A stretch of 64,000 bases of DNA from Thermoflavifilum thermophilum (GTDB lineage Bacteria; Bacteroidota; Bacteroidia; Chitinophagales; Chitinophagaceae), in the NCBI RefSeq assembly GCF_900116565.1, contig NZ_FPCJ01000001.1:1178001-1242000 (forward strand). Direction: 5' to 3'. Of the stretch, positions 8,328 through 15,846 are shown one piece after another. Each line of letters starts with the position of its first letter. Within the stretch, counting starts at the first letter, position 1. Both the position numbers and the translations under genes were made by a program. Below the pieces are notes generated by a model. It was given only the letters and a program-made list of their open reading frames with translations. It did no database searches and was not told the DNA's origin.

Positions 8328-9773
8328 TCAATCTGCCGGTACATCCACGATCCAGGTATTATCCCAATTGGCCCTTACGGTGATTTTTCCCGGAATGGCA
8401 ATCACTTTTTCCGGCTGGCGGGGATGCGGGCCGTAGTAAGAGCCTGTATCCCATCTGCCGTTGTCATTTTCATCTTTCAGGACGCGAAGCTGATAGTCGC
8501 CCGGATCAAATAAGGGAATGCGGACGGTAGTTTGCTGAATAAGAGTATGATAAACCACACGCTGATCTTTTACGATCTGCAACACATTATGATGATAGCC
8601 TGTATCCAATCCATGCAGTTCTAATGTTACACTGCCGTAATCCGATAGTTTTTTGGTTTGAAAAGCAAGTGTATCCGCTTTCAAAACCTGATGTGCCGTA
8701 TCCATAATGGCGCTATCGGCTATGCGCAATTGATAAGGCATATTTTCCTTCCACTGTGCAAACACCTGTAATTGCTGATGCAGGCTGTCATCCAGTTTAA
8801 TATGAAATGTCACCGGATGAAGCAATGTATCTTCCAGCAATGAGATTTTATTGCTGTCAATAAAGGCAACAGGTTGTGAAAATTGCAGTTGCAGGGGAGC
8901 AATAAGAGACTGCCTGCCATTATCCAGATTCATTTGTACGGTAAATGAATGTGACTGACCGGATGGTGATGTGGAGGCTGATGATGAATGCTGCCGACTT
9001 GTATCAGCTGGCACTTCCTCGCGGAACAAATACAGCTTCAATCCCTGAATATCCCCGTGCAAGGCTATGGGATGGTTCATAAAAGCAATGGCTTCTTTTC
9101 CTACATCATCGTACATCAGGCTGTTGTTCTCTTCTTTGAGGGCAAAGATTTTAAATGTATCTGCCGGCAGATTGTGCAATAAAAAATGACCGGTACCATT
9201 TGTTCGCGTGTAATACAAGGGTTTTTCCCGGCTCACCACTGAATCCCTGAGATTTTTATACAGCATCACAAGCACGTTGCTGTCGGGCAAGCCTGTTTCG
9301 GCATCCAGCACGGTACCGCTGATTTGCAGAGAATCCAGGTAATTGCCGGTTGAAAAAATATAGGAGAAATCCGGGATGGCATTGCCTTCATCGATATCTT
9401 GAATGGTATTGCCGAAATTGATTTGATAAGTAGTATGGGGCTGCAGGGTATCTTTCAGCAGGATGGTAATGGTACGCAGCTTGACATTAACAATGGGCTG
9501 GCGACGCAGGCGGGGTGCAAAGATCAGTACATCGTTGTAGTTATTGGCCAATTGTACATACTCATTGAAGGTGAACACGATCCGATCACTATGGAAATGC
9601 AGGGTAGAATCGGGCGGTACAGCCGATACAAGCACCGGTGGAATGGTATCTTTTGGTCCACCCGAAGGGGGTACAATATTGGCACAACGTTGCCATAATG
9701 CACACAAAAAAAGCAAGCACGAAACGATGGCGACGATGGAGGCTTTCCATCTGCTTTTGGCATACCTGATCAT
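8328..9773 (-). CDS. Ig-like (Big_5/SbsA-type) domain lipoprotein
   Basis: 481 residues from the ATG at 9773 (a GTG two codons upstream is less likely). A hydrophobic N-terminus runs into a Cys at the end of ALWQRC, followed by ANIVPPSGGPKDTIPP, the hallmark opening of a Bacteroidota lipoprotein family with an N-terminal bacterial Ig-like domain (PVLVSAVPPDSTLHF...IVFTFNEYV). A second beta-rich segment near residues 150-220 resembles a carboxypeptidase-regulatory/prealbumin fold (SGTVLDAETGLPDSNVLVMLYK). The C-terminus (DENDNGRWDTGSYYGPHPRQPE) contains an Asp-rich loop that could bind calcium. It is likely an outer-membrane-anchored cell-envelope protein; its partner is unknown. Confidence 0.8.
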   Translation of the reverse strand: MIRYAKSRWKASIVAIVSCLLFLCALWQRCANIVPPSGGPKDTIPPVLVSAVPPDSTLHFHSDRIVFTFNEYVQLANNYNDVLIFAPRLRRQPIVNVKLRTITILLKDTLQPHTTYQINFGNTIQDIDEGNAIPDFSYIFSTGNYLDSLQISGTVLDAETGLPDSNVLVMLYKNLRDSVVSREKPLYYTRTNGTGHFLLHNLPADTFKIFALKEENNSLMYDDVGKEAIAFMNHPIALHGDIQGLKLYLFREEVPADTSRQHSSSASTSPSGQSHSFTVQMNLDNGRQSLIAPLQLQFSQPVAFIDSNKISLLEDTLLHPVTFHIKLDDSLHQQLQVFAQWKENMPYQLRIADSAIMDTAHQVLKADTLAFQTKKLSDYGSVTLELHGLDTGYHHNVLQIVKDQRVVYHTLIQQTTVRIPLFDPGDYQLRVLKDENDNGRWDTGSYYGPHPRQPEKVIAIPGKITVRANWDNTWIVDVPAD

Positions 9774-9845
9774 ATCCACCCAAATCTCAGCGAAGGTACT
9801 TCATCCTTCGCATTTCATCATGCGCTTATCGGCTATGCAGGTTCA

Positions 9846-11840
9846 TCATGGGTTTGAAGCACGGGATCCATTTGCAAGCGATTGCTCAAATGCACACCAG
9901 GGACAATCATTGTGCCCACAGCAGGGAAACTCGAATGCCTGAATCTTCTGCCAGGTATCTTCAATGAGTTGCTCAACCAGTTGAATATCACCCTGCGTAA
10001 CTTGAATGGAATGAGATTGAAATTGATCGTCTTTATCGGGTTCTACAAAATCAAACACAACCGTATTGACCGATGAGTGGCCATTTTCCTGCAACAACAT
10101 GACATACATTACCGCCTGAATCCAATAATCAAAATCGTCTTTTTTCTTTTTCCCTTGTTGGTTATCAAAAGGCTTAAGCTTATTGCTTGCATTATCTGGT
10201 TTGCCGGTCTTGTAATCTACCACCTGGGTTGTTCCATTGCATATTTCGATTTTATCCAGCCGCCCCTTGATGGGCACTTCGTTGATAATGGCCTGAAAAT
10301 CTTTTTCCGTTTCTTTTACGTTCCCCCAGTTGCTGAAAACCTGATTCAGATAATTTTTCAGTACCTGATTACCATGTTGCAAATGACGCTGAAAATCTTG
10401 GGGCCTGAAATGATGCCGGTTTAGATGCATGAACCACTGAAAATCGGCCTGCACCCTTTCGATGTTGACTCCATTTCCCTGAGCATGATAATTGGCTAAT
10501 TGTTTGAGTGCATGATGGATGGCCTGTCCATAGACGCTGTGCATTTGTTCTGCCTGGGGTACCTGGAGCAGCGATTCATAGAAAAAACTCCTGGGACAAT
10601 AGAGATATTTGTTTAATGCGGTAGGATTGAGTTTGAAATTGCGTACCAAATCCTGAAGAAAAGTTTGGCTGTATCGTTGTTGCATGGCCTGGATCTGGTT
10701 GCCCTGCAATCTGTTTACCTGAAAAACAATGGCACTGTTTTGCTGGCTGTATGCCTCTGGCTGAGGGTTTACAATAGGCCGTCCGGGTATCAGGATTTCA
10801 TCGAGAAACTTTGATTTCTGCCATTCATTACCCTGATTATCCTTTTCGGCATAGCTTATCTGCACATATTTTCTTGCGCGTGTAAGCGCTACATAAAACA
10901 ACCTGCGTTCATCTTCTTCTTTCAGATGAGACTGCGCATAACTGCTCATCTGAATTTTTAAAGCTGGAGGCAAACTAAACCCTATATTTCTTCCCCTCTT
11001 TTTTTCCCAGTTGTTTTCCACACATCCACCTATAAACACATAATCAAATTCCAGACCCTTGGTGCCATGGGCGGTAAGCAACTGCACACAATGCTCATCG
11101 CCTATCCGGCTTTCATAAGGAATGGTTAATTTGTATTTTTCCATTTTGCGGATAATCTGTATCCATCCCTCAAGCGTCAGATCGGGATTACGCTGATTCT
11201 CTGCCTGAAGAAATTCAAACAGGGTTTTCATAAGATGAATCCGGAAACCGCTGTCAGGAGCCTGGGAAGCCATTTTCAGCACCTGGCTTTCATTCAGTAC
11301 TCGACAGAAAAAGTTTTGCAAAGGTTCATTGTACACACCCTTGATCCATGCTTCGAGCAGATCGGTTACAGATTTCAGCTGTTGGATTTCTATGGGTGTA
11401 AATAACTGATTTCCTTGTTTTTGCAAATCCTGCAAATACAACCGGAATGATTGCTGACCACCAAATGCCTGCCTGATAAAATCCATGTGCACGCGGGCAA
11501 TAAGCTCAGTGGGTAAATCAAACCATTGAAAATGCAACAATGTAAACAAATGATGATCACCGCTACCCGGCCTCGCGGCTTCCAGTGCAACCCACTCCAG
11601 CATCAGAAGAATCTGTTGGATAAAATGATTCTTCAGTAGGTTTTCTTTTCTGACAAGCTGAAAGGGAATTTTTTTGTTTTGCAGATAAACGGCCATCTCA
11701 TCCAGCTGTTTGTTTTCCCGGAATACGACAGCGATTTCAGAAGGAGCAACCACGCCTTGCTGGATGAGTTTTTCAATTTCCTCTGCAATGCCCATCATTT
11801 CATCAGATGGGTTTGGGTAAGATTTTATGATTATAGACAT
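9846..11840 (-). CDS. UvrD-family helicase/PD-(D/E)XK nuclease, C-terminal part (separated by an in-frame TAA)
   Basis: 664 residues holding helicase domain 2 and a nuclease. Motif V (TAHGTKGLEFDYVF) is near residue 260 and motif VI (RLFYVALTRARKYVQIS) near 318. The PD-(D/E)XK_1 domain follows: CPRSFFYE near 416, GRLDKIE and VVDYKTGK near 546, and a terminal cluster CCGHNDCPWC. The Cys arrangement resembles the iron-sulphur staple of AddB-type nucleases. The sequence continues in the same reading frame as the upstream helicase half; only the codons TAA-TTC-ATT-GTA-GCC lie between that half's last Val and this ATG. It could be a separately initiated subunit, a readthrough product or half of a pseudogene. 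Confidence 0.8.
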   Translation of the reverse strand: MSIIIKSYPNPSDEMMGIAEEIEKLIQQGVVAPSEIAVVFRENKQLDEMAVYLQNKKIPFQLVRKENLLKNHFIQQILLMLEWVALEAARPGSGDHHLFTLLHFQWFDLPTELIARVHMDFIRQAFGGQQSFRLYLQDLQKQGNQLFTPIEIQQLKSVTDLLEAWIKGVYNEPLQNFFCRVLNESQVLKMASQAPDSGFRIHLMKTLFEFLQAENQRNPDLTLEGWIQIIRKMEKYKLTIPYESRIGDEHCVQLLTAHGTKGLEFDYVFIGGCVENNWEKKRGRNIGFSLPPALKIQMSSYAQSHLKEEDERRLFYVALTRARKYVQISYAEKDNQGNEWQKSKFLDEILIPGRPIVNPQPEAYSQQNSAIVFQVNRLQGNQIQAMQQRYSQTFLQDLVRNFKLNPTALNKYLYCPRSFFYESLLQVPQAEQMHSVYGQAIHHALKQLANYHAQGNGVNIERVQADFQWFMHLNRHHFRPQDFQRHLQHGNQVLKNYLNQVFSNWGNVKETEKDFQAIINEVPIKGRLDKIEICNGTTQVVDYKTGKPDNASNKLKPFDNQQGKKKKDDFDYWIQAVMYVMLLQENGHSSVNTVVFDFVEPDKDDQFQSHSIQVTQGDIQLVEQLIEDTWQKIQAFEFPCCGHNDCPWCAFEQSLANGSRASNP

Positions 11841-11852
11841 GGCTACAATGAA

Positions 11853-12995
11853 TTAAACATGAGCAAAAAGTTGTTTGGATAATTGAAATCGTTCTTGTAA
11901 GTATTGAACCAGCCTATTCTGGTTATTTGCAATCAACTGATTGGCTACATCCAGAATATCCTGTGTGGAACGATAATTTTCTTCCAACACCACCACCTTT
12001 AAACCACTACCCGAAAAGCGATCGGCAAACGACTTCATGTTGCCAATACTGGCCCCCTGAAAGCGATAAATGGCCTGATCATCATCACCCACCACCATGA
12101 CATTGGGTTGATCATAATCGGTAAGCAACTTTAGTAATTCGTTCTGTGCACCATTGGTATCCTGATATTCATCCACCAGAATAAACTGATAACGTTCCCA
12201 GTAATCACTCAGCAATCCCTGATGATTTTGAAACAAATCAATTACCCAATTGATCATATCTTCATAATCATACCGCTTTTTTTCCTTAAGCAGTTTGTTA
12301 TATTGTTCAATTACATCCAATGCAGCTTTCGTGCGGGTAAATCTTTCCTCGAGCTCCCCGATTTTATCCCATTTCAGATCCCCTTTTTTACCATTTCTAG
12401 TATCCCTCTTATAAACAAATTCATCTACCTTCCCAGATTTTATTTCTTCCAAGTAATCATCTATTTCTTTTTGCACCATATCTTTTGTCCATCCTTCCTG
12501 CTTCATGATCCGGTTCAGCGAAATCAAGCTATCAACATCTACAAACTGATCGCCTTTCCCCCGATACAAGGGATGATCTGATGCAAGCCTGCTTATGATT
12601 TCTTCCATCCATTCATATTTTTCCAGCTCAGAGATGGGCTGCCATTCCACCATATTAAAATATTCCGGATGATCCTGGATAACCTCGTTGCAGAAGGCAT
12701 GGAAGGTATAAATGCCAATTTTACGCGCATCCTTGCCAATGAATGATTCCAGGCGTTTGCGCATGGCATCCACACCGGCATTGGTGAAAGTGAGGCACAG
12801 GATGTTTTCCGGCCCAAAATCGGTTGTCTCTAAAATCCGGCCAATGCGCACAGCCAGCAATTGCGTTTTCCCGGTACCCGGTCCGGCAATGACCATCAGT
12901 GGGCCGTATATATGATCTACTGCCTCTTTTTGTCTGGCATTTAAACGCTGATAGGCTTGTTGGTAGGCAGTGCTGATTTGTGTTTTCGGGTTCAT
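11853..12995 (-). CDS. UvrD-family helicase, N-terminal part of the helicase-nuclease (ends at in-frame TAA)
   Basis: 380 residues from ATG 12995 (a TTG start at 13019 would lie inside a promoter-like box). It has the Q-motif (LNARQKEAVDH), Walker A GPGTGKT at 38-44, motif Ia (LTFTNAGVDAMR), motif II DEYQDT near 274, motif III GDDDQAIYRFQGA near 300, and motif IV (LEENYRSTQDIL). It stops right after domain 1 (KQLFAHV), before motifs V and VI, so on its own it could not be a working translocase. Joined with the downstream frame the protein would be about 1049 residues, the usual size for this helicase-nuclease family. No frameshift is needed to join them. Confidence 0.85.
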   Translation of the reverse strand: MNPKTQISTAYQQAYQRLNARQKEAVDHIYGPLMVIAGPGTGKTQLLAVRIGRILETTDFGPENILCLTFTNAGVDAMRKRLESFIGKDARKIGIYTFHAFCNEVIQDHPEYFNMVEWQPISELEKYEWMEEIISRLASDHPLYRGKGDQFVDVDSLISLNRIMKQEGWTKDMVQKEIDDYLEEIKSGKVDEFVYKRDTRNGKKGDLKWDKIGELEERFTRTKAALDVIEQYNKLLKEKKRYDYEDMINWVIDLFQNHQGLLSDYWERYQFILVDEYQDTNGAQNELLKLLTDYDQPNVMVVGDDDQAIYRFQGASIGNMKSFADRFSGSGLKVVVLEENYRSTQDILDVANQLIANNQNRLVQYLQERFQLSKQLFAHV

Positions 12996-13016
12996 GTTGT
13001 ATTTTTTATGACCTGT

Positions 13017-13024
13017 CAAAGCTA
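13017..13024 (-). promoter_or_regulatory. -7-like box of the helicase-nuclease gene
   Basis: TAGCTTTG on the minus strand matches TAnnTTTG and lies 22 bp upstream of the ATG at 12995. No TTTG was found at the expected upstream spacing, so the call is weak; it does argue against initiation at 13019. Confidence 0.35.
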
Positions 13025-13097
13025 AGATTTAATCACGCATCCTATCTGCGCAATCAACCTTTTGATGAAAATTTCGTTTTAATTGAATAAAATCCCG

Positions 13098-13577
13098 ATG
13101 AAAGTATATGTTTTGCAACGTATCCAGCGGATACCGGCCGAGCTCGACACGGTTTGGCAATTTTTTGCAGATCCGGGCAATTTACCTCTCATCACGCCGC
13201 CCTATATGCGTTTTCGCATCCTGAGCCCGGCAAAGCCAGAACGCATGTATGCCGGACAAATCATTACCTATCATGTACGGCCATTGCTGGGCATTCCCCT
13301 GTTCTGGATGACCGAAATCACCCATGTGGCAGAAAAACAATATTTCATCGATGAACAACGCATGGGACCTTATGCTTTCTGGCATCATCAACACCATTTC
13401 CGGGAAATACCCGGCGGTGTGGAAATGACTGACATCGTGCATTACCGCTTGCCCCTGGGCTTGATCGGACGAATGGCCCATGCGTGGCACATACGCCAAC
13501 AATTGCAGGAAATCTTTGATTACCGCTTTCAACGGGTGGAAGAAAGATTTGGAAAATTCACAGAGAGAAATTTGTAA
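13098..13577 (+). CDS. SRPBCC (START/polyketide-cyclase-like) family protein
   Basis: 159 residues from the ATG at 13098, preferred over a TTG 15 bp upstream. The pattern fits the helix-grip ligand-binding fold: an N-terminal strand (VYVLQRIQRIPAEL), the WQFFADPGNLPLITPPYMRF phrase typical of SRPBCC proteins, a central beta-sheet including GQIITYHVRPLLGIPLFW, a GPYAFWHHQHHF strand pair, and a long C-terminal helix. Such proteins bind hydrophobic ligands; many Bacteroidota members are annotated as cell-division inhibitor-like or simply SRPBCC. The ligand and role cannot be stated. It stands alone between a divergent helicase gene and the GLPGLI cluster. Confidence 0.8.
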   Translation: MKVYVLQRIQRIPAELDTVWQFFADPGNLPLITPPYMRFRILSPAKPERMYAGQIITYHVRPLLGIPLFWMTEITHVAEKQYFIDEQRMGPYAFWHHQHHFREIPGGVEMTDIVHYRLPLGLIGRMAHAWHIRQQLQEIFDYRFQRVEERFGKFTERNL

Positions 13578-13644
13578 AAAAATAAAATGTAATTTTACGA
13601 TATCCCCCTGTCGTGAGTATTTATTCACCTTAAATCATGGAATT

Positions 13645-13740
13645 ATGAAAACATTAATTCTTATCTTCAGTTGTTTAACATTGATGGGTAATCTTACATA
13701 TGCAATTACCTCCCCCCGACACATTCAAGCCCGGTCGTAG
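13645..13740 (+). CDS. 31-residue secreted peptide or remnant of a signal sequence (uncertain)
   Basis: A short frame beginning MKTLILIFSCLTLMGNLTYA, a convincing signal peptide, followed by only eleven residues (ITSPRHIQARS) and a TAG. It lies 110 bp upstream of the first GLPGLI gene, whose own signal peptide has similar character. It may be a truncated relic of a third secreted gene, a genuine tiny exported peptide, or chance. No start-site signal beyond the ATG is obvious. Confidence 0.3.
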   Translation: MKTLILIFSCLTLMGNLTYAITSPRHIQARS

Positions 13741-13849
13741 TACATAATGTAACTCAACCCCTTTCTTCGTTAAAACCAAGCACGGCAATTGGGTTATTTT
13801 TCAATTTCATTGATGACGTTTTTCTTCATTTCTTCATAAAAATAACGAG

Positions 13850-14737
13850 ATGAAAAAAAGAATATCATTGTTTGCCTTTACGATCTGTACTGTTATAGGA
13901 TATGCACAAACAAACTACACATGTGTGTACGTTCCTTTACATAAAAAAGGAAATTTGCTCAATGATAGTGTATCTTTTAAATCTGCTAATGGAGAAATCT
14001 ACCAGTGCGTGCTTCAGGGAAATGCGAAACATTCCGTATTCTATGTTGTACAGAATACCCTCCATGCAGGCCAGGACACAGCCATCCATTTGATGCAAGA
14101 TGCTGAATCAGACAGTGCCGATGCACATCATGTGCATATGACCATGCATGTAGAACTTCCCCTCTCTTATGATGATACCACAGTATATGTGGTTAAAGAT
14201 TTTATCGGAAAAAGGATTTTATTTAAATACACAAATGAGTTTCCCCGGATTGTTATGAGCAACCTTTATGCAGATACCTTATATCCAATGGAATGGAAAA
14301 CAGACAATCACGAGATTCGAAACTTTGGAAATCTAATGTGCTTTAAAGCCACAACTGTTTACAAAAATCAACGCATTGAAGCCTGGTACTGCCCGGATAT
14401 TCCCATATCCGACGGACCCTGGAAGCTGGGTGGATTACCTGGATTGATTGTATCTTGTAAAATTGGTGACAATGATGGTTTTACATTAAGCTCGTTTCAT
14501 ACAAGTCAATCCACATCATTATTTACAGATCATATACAATCCATTTTACGTAAATCATACCCGGGTTATCAGGAATTCAGGAAATTCATTGATAAGGAAG
14601 TTCATCAATTCATTCAAAAAGCCAGGGTAGTGTTTTCAAACAAAAAGCAAAACTGCGTGCAATGTGCAACACAAAGTATGCAGGAATTGTATGTAACCAT
14701 TCCTTATGAAGGCATATCTTATCATGCAAACCTTTGA
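13850..14737 (+). CDS. GLPGLI family secreted protein (first of a tandem pair)
   Basis: 295 residues with an N-terminal signal peptide (KKRISLFAFTICTVIGYAQ). The family signature appears in full near residues 182-204: the phrase WYCPDIPISDGPW leads into KLGGLPGLIVSC. GLPGLI proteins (TIGR01200) are Bacteroidota-specific, about 250-300 residues, of unknown biochemical role, and typically sit beside an outer-membrane barrel protein gene, as here. Two Cys near the C-terminus (NCVQCATQ) are shared with the next gene. The protein is probably periplasmic. A duplicate follows at 14892 and the barrel protein at 15847, all on the plus strand. Confidence 0.88.
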   Translation: MKKRISLFAFTICTVIGYAQTNYTCVYVPLHKKGNLLNDSVSFKSANGEIYQCVLQGNAKHSVFYVVQNTLHAGQDTAIHLMQDAESDSADAHHVHMTMHVELPLSYDDTTVYVVKDFIGKRILFKYTNEFPRIVMSNLYADTLYPMEWKTDNHEIRNFGNLMCFKATTVYKNQRIEAWYCPDIPISDGPWKLGGLPGLIVSCKIGDNDGFTLSSFHTSQSTSLFTDHIQSILRKSYPGYQEFRKFIDKEVHQFIQKARVVFSNKKQNCVQCATQSMQELYVTIPYEGISYHANL

Positions 14738-14891
14738 TTGATTAAATGCCCGGTGCAGCTATGAAAAAATTAGATCCAGGATGACAACCTTAAACCAAAT
14801 CAAGTTCCGATTCACGATATAGTCATTAAAATCGATTAATTGTTTTCTCGCCTCCCGTTTTTTTTAAAGAACATAATCAAACCCAGCAACT

Positions 14892-15797
14892 ATGAAAACC
14901 ATCATTTTTTTCTTCTTCAGTTTCTTAATGTTCATTACGGGAATATATGCCCAGCAGGCTTATCTGTTTGTATATGTACCATACCAAGAAAGCGGAAAAA
15001 TAATGGATGATAGCATAAGCTTTTTATCGGAAGAAGGAATCCTTACCCAAAATCTTTTAATTACGAATGGTACATATTCCTGTTTCTATTATTTTTATGA
15101 TAATTCCATCAAGTATAAACAGGACTCGGCTAAACCCATCGATCTTACTCCGGTGATCGTGAAGGAATACGATAGCGCCGGTCAACACTACGGACAAATG
15201 AAGCTTACGCATCCTGCACTTGTTAAGCAAGTAGACACCAGTTGTGTCGTATATAAAAACTTACGCGAACAGAAGCTATACTTCGAATATTCTTCAAGAA
15301 TTGCTTATGGAGCGATTAAAAAATTTTTTAGCGATACCCTTTTCCCGATGAAGTGGACACTTATTCCCGAAGAGAAAAAATTTGGCAATTTGCTTTGCAA
15401 AAAAGCTACCACATTTTTCCGGAATAGAGAAATCACCGTTTGGTATTGCCCGGATATTCCCATATCCGATGGCCCGTGGAAATTAGGCGGACTACCGGGC
15501 CCGATTGTGTGCTGGGAACAACCCGCTGATAAAGCTTTGCTTTTGCAAAGCATGCATGTGGTGCCTGACTTCCCTGAAAACTTAGTGAGCCAGTGGCATG
15601 AACTGAACTCCACGCATATACCCTATTACCCATCTTACCGGAGAATGCTGGATGAAACAGCCAAAAAAACTAAACTATTGTGGCAACAGGAAAAAAGCAA
15701 TTGTGTAAGCTGCCAGAACACAAACTCTGCTAAGCTCACACAAACGCTAACATTCTATAACCCATACGAAGGAATCAAATATGTATTTGATTTGTAA
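14892..15797 (+). CDS. GLPGLI family secreted protein (second copy)
   Basis: 301 residues, a paralogue of the preceding gene. It has a signal peptide (KTIIFFFFSFLMFITGIYAQ) and the family signature in the variant GGLPGPIVCW; the 19 residues from WYCPDIPIS to GGLPG are identical in both copies while the rest has diverged strongly. The NCVSC pair near the C-terminus and the closing phrase NPYEGIKYVFDL parallel IPYEGISYHANL of its neighbour. This suggests an old duplication under constraint at the signature loop. Function unknown; it likely works at the envelope with the barrel protein encoded 49 bp downstream. Confidence 0.87.
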   Translation: MKTIIFFFFSFLMFITGIYAQQAYLFVYVPYQESGKIMDDSISFLSEEGILTQNLLITNGTYSCFYYFYDNSIKYKQDSAKPIDLTPVIVKEYDSAGQHYGQMKLTHPALVKQVDTSCVVYKNLREQKLYFEYSSRIAYGAIKKFFSDTLFPMKWTLIPEEKKFGNLLCKKATTFFRNREITVWYCPDIPISDGPWKLGGLPGPIVCWEQPADKALLLQSMHVVPDFPENLVSQWHELNSTHIPYYPSYRRMLDETAKKTKLLWQQEKSNCVSCQNTNSAKLTQTLTFYNPYEGIKYVFDL

Positions 15798-15846
15798 GTC
15801 CCGCACAGCCAAAATGCGATAAGCCCATAAGCCGAAATCCCGGATC

